Of a stretch of DNA of 64,000 nucleotides, positions 25,779 through 37,504 are shown one piece after another. The position numbers and the translations under genes were made by a program. Below the pieces are notes generated by a model. It worked only from the letters and a program-made list of their open reading frames with translations. It had not been told where the DNA came from and made no database searches. The stretch comes from Karstenula rhodostoma CBS 690.94 (Eukaryota; Ascomycota; Dothideomycetes; Pleosporales; Didymosphaeriaceae): positions 1,405,478-1,469,477 of the forward strand of contig MU001500.1 of NCBI GenBank assembly GCA_010093485.1. The letters are read 5' to 3'. Numbering within the stretch: the stretch's first letter is position 1; every line of letters starts with the position of its first letter.

Positions 25779-26022
25779 TATAGATAAGAAGAGTTAGTAT
25801 TTAAATAATTATTAGTTAGTATTATACTAATAATTAAAAAAGTATAAAAATATATAAAATAAGTATTAAAAAAGGATAAAAAGCTCTCTTTTATTATAAG
25901 TATACTATATAGTCCTATAGGCCTGGATTAGAATCTAGGCCAATTCTCTAGTTACTACTTTTTTTTATAATAAGAGGGCTATTTTTTCCTATTAGCTATT
26001 TTATATAACTTTCTATTTAGAA

Positions 26023-26025
<3 letters not shown>

Positions 26026-26071
<46 letters not shown>
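26026..26071. repeat. 46-base poly(T) tract
   Basis: A homopolymer of 46 T residues. It may be the reversed poly(A) tail of another minus-strand retroposon starting at 26,072, but the sequence after it is not recognised. Confidence 0.9.
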
Positions 26072-26559
26072 CTAAAAGTCTTATTACTTTCTTACTTTAT
26101 TTAATATAGCGAGCCTTAAGCCTAATTTAGGTAAAAGCCTACCCCTAGAACTTTATTAATTTAAACTTAATATAACCTATATTACTATAGAAGAAGAGAA
26201 ATAAATTATAAATCTTTTTTAATACCCTTAATATAATAATATTAAAACTTTTATAGGTAAAAGGATCTATAAAAGATAGAAAGCCTAGTAAAGAAATATA
26301 ACTTAAACTAAAAATTCTATTAATTTTTACTTATACTAGAATAATAACTTATATATAAGTACTATATAGAGGTAGTTTAGTAAAGTTATAAATATTTCTA
26401 CTAGTTATTTATTTATATTCTATTATAACTATAGTTCTATACTTATATATTTAATTTTAAAAAATATTAGTACTAAGTATATACTTAACTATTATAATAT
26501 AAAGTAGTATAAAGCTATTTTTAGTCTAGATTCTAATCTAGGCCTATAGGACTATATAA

Positions 26560-27888
26560 TATATTTATAATAAAAGAGAGACTTTTTTATCCTTCTTTAA
26601 TACTTATTTACTTACTTTTAGACCTTTATTTATATAATTTAGACCTTTTTTTTATATATTTTTATACTTTTTTAATTATTAATATAATACTAACTAATAG
26701 TTATTTAAATACTAATTTTTCTACTTACTCGTACTTACTAATATTCTTAACTTTTACTTATAGCTTATAGTTTAGTATATTACCCTATTACTATTACTAT
26801 TACTATTAATACTATCTATCTATTATTACCTACCTATTATTACTATTAATATTACCTACTACTTCTTACTTTACTTACTATTATAGAATAGCTATTACCT
26901 ACTCTATATTTATTAACTATATAAGTTACTCTAACTTAATTATAATTATTTTTACTATAAAGTCTAGCTCCTCTTAGCCCTTAAAAACTATTATAATTAT
27001 CTCTTACTACTTATATATAAAATTCTTATTTTTAGCTAACTACTATAGTATTATTCCTATATAGCCTAGGTTAGTAATATCGCGTTAGTAATACTATATA
27101 TATATATATATATATAAGAAACTTACTAATAGACTCTATAATTATATAATTTATAGCTATAATTTATAGTATTTATATACTAGATTAATTATTATACTAA
27201 TAGAGGTTAACTTACTAGATAATATATTAAATTTTATAATATATATAGTTAGATATATCTAGATTACTAATAGACTTACTACTAGTATATATTATAGAGA
27301 TTTACTATAAGGTAGGGTAACTTAATAAAATAGGGGGGATAAAAAGGTATATTATACTTTACTAATATACAAATAAAGGGGGACTAAAAAAGTGGCTAAG
27401 ACTTACTATTAGTATATACTAAGTTATATTTATTACTAAGAATTAGTAACTTACTATTATTAGCTATTTTAATAGAGATATAATATAGGTCTCTTTCTAT
27501 AAAAGCTAGCCTTTATATATAATACTATAAATTACTTACTATTAATAGGTAACCTCTTTTTTATATTCTTTTTTAAATTATAATATTATTAATATTTTAT
27601 AATATTCTTAATATTTTATAACTTCTCTATAATTATATATTAGATATTAGTAAATAAGGAATATATTATTTTACTAGTATTATATAGTATTATAATATTA
27701 TAGTATTATAGTATTACTATATTATATAATATATATAGGTAGGTTAATATTTAATTAATTAAGCCTAGTACTATAGGCGCCCTTCTTTCTCTTTTATTAT
27801 AAATAGTACTATCCTTTAGAGCTATTTAATAGAACTATATAATACCTCTAGATCTTTCCTTATTACTAGATAGTTATAATAGTAGCTT

Positions 27889-27921
<33 letters not shown>
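26560..27921 (+). mobile_element. LINE-like element, copy g
   Basis: This copy has the same orientation and order as copy f and ends in 27 A residues (27,895-27,921). A shortened ~150-base unit (27,292-27,398) is inserted in it. Confidence 0.6.
27292..27398 (+). mobile_element. ~150-base SINE-like unit, copy 6 (truncated, ~20-base TSD)
   Basis: This 107-base copy keeps the tattatagagattta end but lacks the gggcgta end. Matching ~20-base flanks (27,272-27,291 and 27,399-27,418, one C/T difference) look like a long target duplication. The truncation of one defined end with long duplications is what 5' truncation in target-primed retroposition would produce. Confidence 0.6.
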
Positions 27922-27925
<4 letters not shown>

Positions 27926-27939
27926 TTATAATACCTATT

Positions 27940-29490
27940 TATTCTAAATTATTTATAATAATTTCCTATTCTACTACTATAAAAGATTCTAAACCTACTA
28001 GAATACTACTATTCTCTAGAAAGGTATTTAAAAGTAAGTTAGTATATATTATTATTAATAATAACTAGTTTTTTTACTTAGTTAAATAACTATCCTTTTA
28101 GTATTTTCTTAAATTTCTTAGACTAGGTATTAAAAGGATTAATTAATATAAGTTTAAGCTTATAATTAAAGAGGAGTTTATTAAAATTAAAGTAGAATTT
28201 CTTTATAACTTTAGTAAAGAGACTAAAATATCTCTTACTTTTAATATATAGTCTATAAATAACTACTTTAGTTTTCTTACTATTAAAGATTATTATATTA
28301 ATAATAACTAGTAACTTTAGTATAAGCTACTTAACTTTATTTTAATCTATAAAAGGTATACTAGTATTTCTATAATAGTAGAAGTACTTTAAGTATTATT
28401 AGTTATAAATATAGAATAGTAACTACTAGTAATTACTTATAATAATACTAGTAATAATACTATACTAGGTATAATACTTTAAAATAAGCTCTAGGTAGTA
28501 GGTATAAAGTAGAAGTATATAGAGAATATAATTCTATATCTTATTTATATTATTAATTTTATTATTTAGAATATTATCTAGTATTTTAAACTCTCTACTT
28601 TAGATAAAATAGAGGCTATAGAGACCCTATAAAGGTATTATATAAATAATATTAAATTATAGGTATTAGTACTAAACTCCTTTTATAAAGTAAGTAGATA
28701 TTATTATAGTTATTTATTATAGTTTTTTATTACTAATTAAGGTAATATAGCTCTATACTATCTATATTACTATTAATTACTTACTATAATATTTTAAGTA
28801 CTTTATCCTTATATAAAAAAATAAGTAGCTAAAAAAGTATTTCTCTATTATATATAATATAAAGATTTAATAGAATTTAATATATAATATATATATATAT
28901 ACTATTTACCTTTAGAACTATATTAATAAATAGCTCTAAACTAAAATTATATAAAAGACTAATTTAAATATTTCTAGTTTAAGATATAGTAAGGTTTTTA
29001 AGGTAGATTTCTATAATTTTAAATAACTCTAGCTATTAGTAATTAAGTAGTATTATCTTAAGCTTATTATAAAGATATTTAAGAACTTTAAAGATATAAC
29101 TATATTTTTTAGCTAGAATTAGTAACCTTAAATTTTATATATTTAGCTTATATATAACTACCTTTTTAACTTCCTTAATAAAATAATAGATAACTTAGGT
29201 AAGAATTAAAATAATAAAAAGAGAATAACTTAGCCTAATATTATAAAAGCTATAACTAAAAAAGATTAAGTAAAACTATTAAAGTACTATATAAAAATAG
29301 AAGGTAAATATAAATACCTATTTAACTATATAATAATACTAGATCTAAGTTAGAAACTTATTATATATAAGATATATTATTATAGCCTTTTATTATATAA
29401 ATATTCTAACTATTTATATAAAATAAGATATAGGAGATTTAAAATAAATATATATACTAATAAAAGTTCTTTAAATATTATAACTATTAT
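27940..29490 (+). mobile_element. hAT transposase remnant (RIP-inactivated)
   Basis: Through the stops the reading frame gives a hAT order. There is a PSFRKFLKFLNPRY-like start, LTFDLWS near 28,230, then a W-L-LLDFI block near 28,300. A DNASNN-like stretch follows near 28,440, then a region resembling the helical segment, and LDPRYK-like residues near 29,340. The C-terminal half is the same as the fragment at 5,940. Stops and substitutions are of RIP type. It probably belongs to the element delimited by 20,220 and 30,517. Confidence 0.72.
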
Positions 29491-30525
29491 AATTCTTTAG
29501 AATAAAGAAATATTACTTTAGTTTTAGTAATATATTCTAGGAGAAACTAGGCTAATAAATAGTTTTATAAGCTATAATAGTAATTAGTAAGTAATTTATT
29601 CTAGCTTTCTAGTTCTACTTTATATAATATAGAGGAAAACCTATAAATAGTAACTTACTAGAAAAATAAATTTTATTTTAACTTACCTTATATAAAATAG
29701 AGTAAAAATTTTAATCTTCTTAAATAGTAGAAATTTAATAAGGGAACCTATTTTTACCTTACTTAGATTATAAAGAATATTCTAGTAATACTAATTACTA
29801 AAGTTAAAATAAAGTATATTTTTAATTTATTAAAAAATATAATTAGGGATTAAAGATATAATTTTACTACTAATATAATTTAAAAGCTTTTAATACTTAA
29901 GGATACTATTACTTAAAAGATAAATAATAACCTAAACTCTAAAATTAAAAGTAAAACTAATAAAAATAGTAGTTAATTTAGAAATTTATATAAGCTTCTA
30001 AGTAATATATATAAGCCTAAGCTATTAGTATAAATAAATAGGAAAAAAAAAGTTAAAAAAAAAGAAGATAAAAATATTTTTAAATAAAAAATTATATAAA
30101 ATAGCTAAGGAAAAGAAATAGCCCCCCTACTATAAAAATACTAAAGGCTATAGTAGTATCTAAAGTAGTTATTACTATAATAAATAATTATAATAAATAT
30201 ATATATAGATTATTAAATCTAAAGTTAATTATAAGTAATAAAAATAGAATTTTAATTTATACCTATTTATTATATAATATCTATTAATAGAATAATTTAG
30301 TTCCTATATTATATAGGTAACTTAGATAGGTATACTAATCCTACTTCTATCTATACTTTAACTACCTCTATTTAACTATAACCTATACTTTAACTACTCC
30401 TATTCTAACCTTAACTTATACTTTAACTATTCCTACCCTAACCCCTATCTAGGGTCTATATAATTCTAATCTAATCTATATTTAAATATAGGTATATCTA
30501 ACCTATTTACTAGTCTAATTAATAT

Positions 30526-31345
30526 AGTAGAACTTTAACTAATTAGTACTAGAAGTTAGAAAGTAATAAGTTAGAAATAGAGTTTTTATATTTATTTTAT
30601 TATTTATTTTTTTAACTATATATATTATATAGCCTATATATATTAAAGGAGTATTATTAGTTTTATTATCTATATAAGCTATAATATATATAGTAAAGGA
30701 AAATATAGTTAAATAGATTCTAGTATAGTTTAATAATACTAAATAGATCTAGATAATACTAGATAGAGTTAAATACTACTAGAAAAAGTTAAATATTAAA
30801 AATTATTACTAATAGAAGCTAATAGGGGTTAGAGTAATTCTACTTATACTAGTTAGTATTAAGTAGTACTATTTAAAGCCTAATTAATTAAAAAATACTT
30901 ATAGTAAATAAAATTTTTTAAATACTATAGCTTTATAAATAGCTAAGTAAAGGAGTCTATAAGTATTAGTTTAGTTAAATAGTATTAAAATAATAGAGTT
31001 AATAAAACCTACCTAATTAAAAAGTATAAACTATTTAATTAAGTTTATTTTACTAGTATATAATATTTTTAGTAAGGTAGCTATACTAAAACCTATAATT
31101 TATTATATTATATAACTTACTAATATAGGCCTATATATATACTAAATAAAAGATATAAGTAAAAGTTAACTATAATTTTAGTAGCTTAAATATAAAATAA
31201 ATATATTACTACTTATTAGTATTATATAACTAAAAAGTTAAGTCTAAATCTATTAATATCTATTTATACTTAAATAGTTTTACTTAGTTCTACTAGATTC
31301 TAATAGACTTATAGAGTATACTATTAATAAAACTTAATATCTAAG
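30526..31345 (-). repeat. 1.09 kb LTR-like repeat, reversed and split by the composite hAT
   Basis: This is the reverse complement of the bulk of the repeat at 6,795-7,885. Its missing edge lies at 20,131-20,219, on the other side of the composite hAT. Confidence 0.7.
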
Positions 31346-31762
31346 TTTAGGGCCTAAAGTTTAACTTTAAATTTTTATTAAATTTATAAGTTTCTATTCT
31401 AGTATTTTTAGTTTCTTAAATACCTTATTACTTATAAAAAGTTTTAGTTTTAAAGTTTCTAGTAGATATAATTTAGATAGTATTTATTATACTTAGATAA
31501 AACTTATTATTTATATCTATAATAATTATTTATAATAAACTATATATTTTTAACTTTTAAAAATATTTCTTTTTAAATTCTAGCTAATTAAGATTTAATA
31601 TAATCTATTTATTATAATTCTATTCTAATCTAGAATCTATATAACCCCTATCTAACCCCTATCTAAAAAAGTAACTAAAAACCTAAATAAGGGTTAGGTT
31701 AGCGTTAGATAGTCTTAGTAAAACTCTAATCCTAACTTAACTCCTACCTATTTACTAGTCTA
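31346..31762 (-). mobile_element. End fragment of a second hAT of the same family
   Basis: The reverse complement matches 20,220-20,600 and ends in the same TAGACTAGTAAATAGGT terminus at 31,762. GTTAGGTA (31,763-31,770) follows and may be the 8-base duplication, because LTR-like sequence resumes there. The other end is missing. Confidence 0.62.
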
Positions 31763-31959
31763 GTTAGGTACTAGGTACCTCTAGTTATAATAACTAACTA
31801 ACGCTGGCTATACTATAATATTTCTAATAACTACTTCTAATAACCCTAATATAGTTATCTAATTATACTATAGATTAACAGGCCTTCCCCTTAGTAAGGT
31901 CTAGATCTTTAAGACAGTATTAATCTTACTAATAATAAATCTTCCAGCAGCCCCTGCAT

Positions 31960-32684
31960 CTAATCTGTAGCTGAGATAGGGAGTAAGAACAGCGCTAGCA
32001 AACTGTCACAACCCGTGTCTCTAACAAGACTACCGCAGAATATTTTGATGTTGTTAGTAGGGAAATTCGGGATGCGACCACCATCTGCTCGATTCTGTGT
32101 ATCTCCAAACGTGACCACACCCGCTATCTGACTCAAGACAGCGCTGTTGAGATCCTCAATAGCGCGATGGTTCACTGCAGCAGCTTGACTACGGCAGATG
32201 TGTCAGCCGGAAATCTCACACGTATGGTGTAACCAAGGCATAACTCACGACTAGCCACCAGTGACAATCACGGCCTTAGGGCAACGACGATTGATATCAT
32301 TCAGTACGCCCCTCATCTCCAGTTCAGTGGCAAGATCAGTACCACCAGGCAGGTAGTTCGTGGACAACAGAGCTACATAATCGACCCTCTCGATCTGGAG
32401 GTCTAAGCCAGACTCCTTGCGTAGCTCGTCGCCGAGTGGTGGGCCAATTACAGTCCCCTAGATTTCACAAACGAGGTGAGCCACTTTTACCTAGTTTGTA
32501 TAGGACTTACCATGTTGCCCAACTCTGTCGAACCTCGAGCCCACACAAACACGACCTTACCGCAGCGAAGACTGAGGGAGAATTCGTGTTCGGTGGTGCT
32601 GGTGCGGTCGAGTTGGCGTGGGACTAAAACAACTGGAATGGCTGTAGCCATGCTCGCCAACGTGAGGACGGAGAAGTAGTGCAT
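31960..32684 (-). pseudogene. Cutinase-family (CE5) pseudogene
   Basis: The exons read 32,684-32,511, 32,457-32,249 and 32,188-31,960, with GT-AG introns between. The product would start with a signal peptide (MHYFSVLTLASMATA), then show the cutinase hallmark VFVWARGSTELGNMGT, then LPGGTDLATELEMRGVL and an AVIVTGG block. In cutinases this leads into GYSQG around the catalytic serine. Here the codon before that serine is TAG and the following glycine is alanine. The C-terminus appears frameshifted: another frame just past the stop gives LSYRLDAGAAGRF, like the normal cutinase end. The expected catalytic histidine is not seen. A TATA-like tataaag lies about 125 bases upstream. The gene would have encoded a secreted esterase acting on cutin or related esters. 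It lies against the RIP block. Confidence 0.75.
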
Positions 32685-34232
32685 AATGATTTGTGATGAA
32701 GTATATGCAAGTGATTGAGCAGGATATGATTGATATCGAGTAATGAGTGGTCGATGGAGGAGTCGCTGACTGCTGGCTACTGCTCTAGAGAGTCAGGAAT
32801 CCTCCCTTTATAATTCATATACAGCACCAGATCTCCCATGGCGGATGTTACGTACCGTATGTAACTGCGTATTCATGGTCCACATACCTCGGTTTATCCA
32901 CTAGCTCGTCCATGACCACCCTCCACCCGGTAGGTGCATCGAAGGCGTGCTGTTAGAAAGAATTGGCATGGTCTTGGGGAATTAAGGGCAAGTGGACAAT
33001 TGGTGCATAGTTGTCGACCGATGGCTGCGAGCACATGCTCCTTGACCCTGGTCGGATATTCAACCTATAGTCCATCGCAAAGTTCAAGGAAATGTTGCGT
33101 GCACCAAGGTCTAGTCGGCGATAGTCTTACATAACCTAACTCAAGGGTAGAAGTCGTGCCTTTGAAGACTTTTCTTCTTCCATCTCGACATAAGTATGTG
33201 TATGATGCCTGGCTCTATTAGCGAACTCAGAGGTGGTTGTGGGAGCATAGACATGATTCCTAGTGTAGCGACTGTATTGGCATGAATCAGCTAGATGGAG
33301 GTTGCGCTATATACCATAGGTATGCTCGCGTGACAATATGGTAGGATGCGACCTGCTTCTTGCTGTGGCTGACTGTTCGGGGTATCAGGCCTATCTAGCA
33401 ACCGGTGAGCATTCATGATTCGTGATCCTGCTGCAGCCGAAGCGACTGATCCGACACACCATTTCTTTCGGGACGGCACTCAATTCCCCACATTTGTGAC
33501 CCTGTCAGAGGGATTTGCGGGGTAGATCGAGAAAGTTTTGTCGTGTGTGACCAACGGAGCAACGACGTTGGATCTGGATACCGAGGCAGCTTGGCATGCA
33601 TATTTACACATATGGTTGTGCTGCTCCCCCCACGGTGCTTTGCTTTTCTTAGCTCGATGCTGCATACTCTTGGCTACATTGCAATCTAAATCTAAGCGAG
33701 ATACCTCGGCTTAGGCACTCAATGTAATGGCAGATTTCTGGTATCATGGGCAGCGATTGAGATGGATCACAACTGGCCAGTATGCTCTGATGCCCTCAGC
33801 CATGCCGAGCTTCTTGGTATTGACCAGGAAGTTACGACATTATTTGCTCCGAGGCAAATCCCTGAATACAGCGCGACCTCTCCTATAGATAGTGCACGGT
33901 ACTATTATTATTGTTAACTGTTATATCCTGCGATAACCCTGCGCTTAGGTCCACTTTACTGTTCGATGCGACCCTGCAGATCGAGTAACGCTGTTCAAGC
34001 AGTGAGACATACCTGGCTAGCCTGGTACAACACGTGAACATCACCTGGAGACACATGGGCATAACTCGTCAAACTATCGTAACATTCATTGGTGGCTTTA
34101 AAGACCGTTTACTTGGTTGGACCAGTTGGTGAATCTAGCCCTATTCCCACCCTGCACAACCCTCACTAACACATGCACGAAATCAAGAACCCGCCCGCGT
34201 TTTGACGCCTCCTAGAAACAAAGGGATATAAA
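32685..34232. other. Intergenic region without recognisable gene
   Basis: About 1.5 kb between the cutinase pseudogene and the Vip1-like gene. It contains only short unconvincing frames. Composition is normal, with no repeat seen. Confidence 0.6.
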
Positions 34233-35129
34233 TTAGGCGGAAGAAGTGGGGACTGCAGTCTTATCCTCTGACTTGCCGCAGCCCGAGCATGCGCATTGGC
34301 CAGGAGCGCAGCCGCACTTGCCGCTGTCAGAAGAGCAGTTGCATTCGGTAGCGGTGGATCCGGTAATCTGATGTGGGGTGGCTTTCTCGGAAGATGACTT
34401 CTCACCTATACGACCAGTCAGTGAAGAATTCTCCAGAGGACAAGCAATACCAGGTGGATACATACCTCCGGTCTTCTTAAGATCGGCCAAGTGGCGGGCC
34501 TCGTTGTGGACGTCGAGCACAGTCTTATTGCCCGTCTCGTAGAATTGCCTCAGCTTCTGGCCGGTAGGCGTACTAGCGGCCTTGTCGAAGTACGAGTTGA
34601 GTCCACGCCAGCCGGCGGCGACCCTGTCCGAAACACCGAGCTTCGTGTCGACCGCCTGGGCCTTCTGGGTGGCCTGGAAGCGCTGGTCGAAGTTCTGGAG
34701 GACGTTGGTGAAGCGGGTGCTGATGCCGTGCTGCTTGTCCAAGGCGAGCGCCTGCTCGATGGCCTTGTCCGAAATGGTGTAGCCGTGCGCGAGGTACTCG
34801 GCCACGATGCGGGCGCGGGGCTTCTCCTCCTGCTCGATGTGATGATCGCCATCCTTGGCCTCCTCCGCAGAGGCGGCCTTGTCACCGGCAAGCTCGTCGA
34901 TGGACTTGGAGGCAGTGACATGCACTGAGTTGGGCCCGAGCTGGGTGTTATCTAGCAGCAGGGCCGTCTTCGCGGCGGCGGGCTTCTCGAAGGTGACGCT
35001 GGCGGACTGCGAGCTCTCGTCGGTCGCCTTCACCGAGATGTCTGAGATCTTGCCGCAGAAGCTGAAGAATGACTTGATCTCATCTTGCGTCGTCTTCGTG
35101 GAGATGTTCTCAACGTGTACTGTGGACAT
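34233..35129 (-). CDS. Vip1-like RRM protein with metallothionein-like C-terminal tail
   Basis: The exons are 35,129-34,466 and 34,405-34,233. The 60-base intron (GTATGT...CTGAC...ATAG) is divisible by three, so an open frame runs through it. The predicted protein is 278 aa. Residues 3-72 form an RNA recognition motif (VHVENIS... and VTFEKPAAAKTALLLDNTQL), followed by the conserved helical region found in fungal Vip1-type proteins (EYLAHGYTISDKAIEQALALD). Vip1 homologs are called actin-cytoskeleton or RNP proteins, and their molecular role is poorly known. The last exon ends in a seven-cysteine segment (residues 243-264) with spacing CxC-x6-CxC-x4-CxC-x2-C, close to that of fungal copper metallothioneins. 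I chose the start at MSTVHVEN because the RRM begins there. Confidence 0.85.
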   Translation of the reverse strand: MSTVHVENISTKTTQDEIKSFFSFCGKISDISVKATDESSQSASVTFEKPAAAKTALLLDNTQLGPNSVHVTASKSIDELAGDKAASAEEAKDGDHHIEQEEKPRARIVAEYLAHGYTISDKAIEQALALDKQHGISTRFTNVLQNFDQRFQATQKAQAVDTKLGVSDRVAAGWRGLNSYFDKAASTPTGQKLRQFYETGNKTVLDVHNEARHLADLKKTGGMYPPGIACPLENSSLTGRIGEKSSSEKATPHQITGSTATECNCSSDSGKCGCAPGQCACSGCGKSEDKTAVPTSSA

Positions 35130-35615
35130 GTTTGCGGTATGTGGTGGGTTGTGTGCGTCTGGGAAGTTGGTCACAGTAAATCGAGAAGTGGTGAGAGTAA
35201 GTTTCTGTAGACAAGCGGGCGTCGTGAAATTTAAGGGAAAAGCGCGAGTCGAGGGGCAGTATATGTGTCGTAACCAGTAGTGCCAACAGGTAATAAGAGG
35301 GGCGCGGAGGCACGCGTTGCATGACGTATGCGTGGCGGTTGCTGTGGCTGAGCACGCGAGGCCAATCACATGCAAAATTCAACATAAACTACAGTGGATT
35401 GCAGGGTAAACAGGACCTTGACGACAAACTGTACTGAGGGCGTCTGGGTTTCCCCCGCGCCCACTGTAGCTCAAGGGTGAAAAGAGTAGTGGCAAACCAG
35501 GCCGTGCCACCGGGTGAGGGAGGAAAGTACGACTTTCTGTACATGAACGCTACCTACCGAGGCGGCTTTCACAGTACGTTCATTCTCTAATGTCTACAGA
35601 ATTTCTACATAACCT
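35130..35615. other. Intergenic region, promoter side of the Vip1-like gene
   Basis: About 490 bases between the start of the Vip1-like gene and the 3' end of the FGGY kinase. No gene or repeat was seen. Confidence 0.6.
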
Positions 35616-37504
35616 TCACTTGTTCCACCCTGAAACCGCAGCATCCACTTCTTTGCGGTACCGCTGTTGGCTTTCGCACTGTTCAAGGAAAACCTTGTAC
35701 TTCGCCTGCAATAGGCCCTTCAAAGCCTTGTCTTTCGTCGGCTTGACCATCTTGCCCGCCTTGCTTAATCGATCCATGATATCCCACAATGGTTCACTCT
35801 TTCCCTCACCATCGGTGCTTGCGGCCTTTGCTCCGAGCATGGCTGCACCGTGAACCACCGCTGCGTGTACGTAACGCGGTATCAAGACTGGCATATCGCA
35901 CGCCGCAGCGATGAGCTCCATAAGTATATCGTTTTGGCATTGCGAACCCGACATGAAGATTGAGGATATGACGTGACCGGATTTGTTCATGGCGGAGACA
36001 ATCTGGTGCGTCTGGAGCGCGATGAATTCCATCGTTGCGTAGTAGTAAAGTGCAAGGCCATCCAGACTTTTATCGGAGCTCAAGCCAATAACTGAGCCTG
36101 TCATGTTCGGGTCTGCGATAGGGGAACGGTTGCCGAATAGATCCCCATAGAAGAAGAAGTGCCGGCCGAGCCAAGAGGTGTGTGGTGCATCTTGTTTTTC
36201 GGCTAGCTCTCGAAGATGCTGGTTCAGGTAGTCGTAAATGTTCAAGTTCAGGGTTTCAGCAACTGTCGTGGCCTCATGGTGCGCAGGGTGCGTCTCAATA
36301 ACGTGCTTTAGCAGCTCTCCAGTGGCGCTCTGTCCACCCTCTGCCATCCAGAAATCTGGGAGCAGGACATCACGGTAAGGACCCCAGACACCGTTCACGA
36401 ATACCGGGTCGCGTGACATGGCGAGGTGACAGGTAGACGTTCCAGCCACGGCAGCAAGGCGAGTGAATGCCTGTGAGACATCGTTCTTTGGTGCATCCAT
36501 ATCCAAGGTGTCTTCGTCAAGTTTTACCTTGGCACCAACAGTGCCAATCCAACCAGCATAAGCATCGATGACACCGCTGCCAACAGCTATGCCTGGTTGT
36601 AGACCCATGTCGGCTGCTGCCTTTTCGCTCAATGTACCGACGAGTTCGCCTGCTGTAAGATAGCGACCATTCTGCAATGTGTCAGCCAACGCATTATTCA
36701 TGGTAGGAAGAAAATCACCACATCGTCAACGCCACCCATCCGCTTGAAGTTGTCTTCGCACAGATCTTCCAGTCCGATCTCCTTGAGGAAATCCTCCTGC
36801 CACCCCTTCACGCTCCCGTCTACGCCTACAGGCACAAATCCTTGCTTGCAGACTACGCTGCAATAGCTTCTTGTCTCATTGCCGGTAGCGATGTGTGTAA
36901 GCGCGTCTGTCAAGTCGTAGAACTTGCAGCGATCGAAAAGCTCCTTTGGCATGTTGTTCTTCAACCAGAGTACCTTAGGTATTTCCATTTCGATAGACAT
37001 CTTCCCTCCCACATAGCGAAGCAAGTTATGGTTGGTAGCATTGATCTTGTTCGTCTCCTGCACCGGCCGGTGGTCTAACCATAGTATGACGTTGCGATCA
37101 TTACCATCCTTGTTGTCGAAATCCGGTCCGGTGACAGACACAGGCTCGTCGGTATCGTTCGAGAAGACGGAAAGCGAACACGTAGCGTCGAAGCCGATGC
37201 CGCGGATAGAGGTCTTATCGATGCCGTGTTGGTCTATAGCGCGCCTGACCGAGGAGCATATACAGCGCCAAATATCCGTCGTTGATTGTTCCTGGAAGGG
37301 TCAGGGCAATTGTACCGATATGCCGCAGATGCTTACATAGTATCCTGTTTGCGGTTGCCATAGAGCAATGTTCTCTGAGGCCAATCCTACTATGTCGCCC
37401 TGATCGTTCATAATGCAAGCTCGGGCGCTACCCGTGCCTACATCGATGCCAATGTAGTGCTCCACATGCGGACGGATCTCATCGCGTGCGAAATTGGCAG
37501 CCAT
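35616..37504 (-). CDS. FGGY-family carbohydrate kinase (ribulokinase/YDR109C-like)
   Basis: The exons are 37,504-37,337, 37,291 to about 36,719 or 36,731, and 36,671-35,616. The first intron is 45 bases. The second has a clear branch site and acceptor (GGCTGACACATTGCAG), but its donor could be GTGATT (36,718) or GTTGAC (36,730). The protein is about 594-598 aa, the usual size for this family. The N-terminal phosphate-binding block HYIGIDVGTGSARA is at residues 16-29. Then come GIGFDATCSL and the catalytic-region GSGVIDAYAGWIG. The C-terminal lobe has FMSGSQCQNDILMELIAAAC. FGGY kinases phosphorylate sugars or polyols with ATP; the substrate cannot be read from sequence, but pentuloses are likely for this subgroup. 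It is cytosolic, with no signal peptide. It is divergent from EMC10. Confidence 0.88.

Larger units (their letters stand above)
20220..30517 (+). mobile_element. Composite hAT element with nested insertions, 8-base TSD
   Basis: The ends are TAGAGTAGTAAATAGGT and, reversed, TAGACTAGTAAATAGGT. They are flanked by ATTAATAT at 20,212-20,219 and 30,518-30,525. Removing the whole stretch joins two halves of the LTR-like repeat exactly as in the uninterrupted copy near 8,900. A plus-strand hAT transposase remnant lies inside at 27,940-29,490. LINE-like copies and the N gap are also inside, so much of the 10.3 kb is later insertions. Confidence 0.75.
1..31880. repeat. AT-rich RIP-degraded repeat block (isochore)
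   Basis: The whole stretch is very AT-rich, has almost no CpA or TpG, is full of TpA, and carries stop codons in every frame. That is the pattern left by repeat-induced point mutation acting on both strands. Only transposon remains are recognisable in it; they are listed separately. Exceptions with more GC are the ~150-base units near 11,305, 13,977 and 23,640 and the hAT element at 12,603. The change to normal composition occurs near 31,800-31,900. Stretches not listed separately (for example 5,050-5,930, 21,830-23,200, 26,072-26,510 and 29,500-30,380) hold degraded AT-rich sequence in which I recognise no family. Confidence 0.93.

Noticed and set aside
20220..31762. Repeats as a CRISPR-like or satellite array
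   Set aside because: Units are few, unequal and belong to transposon ends or minisatellites; there is no regular spacer pattern, and the genome is eukaryotic.
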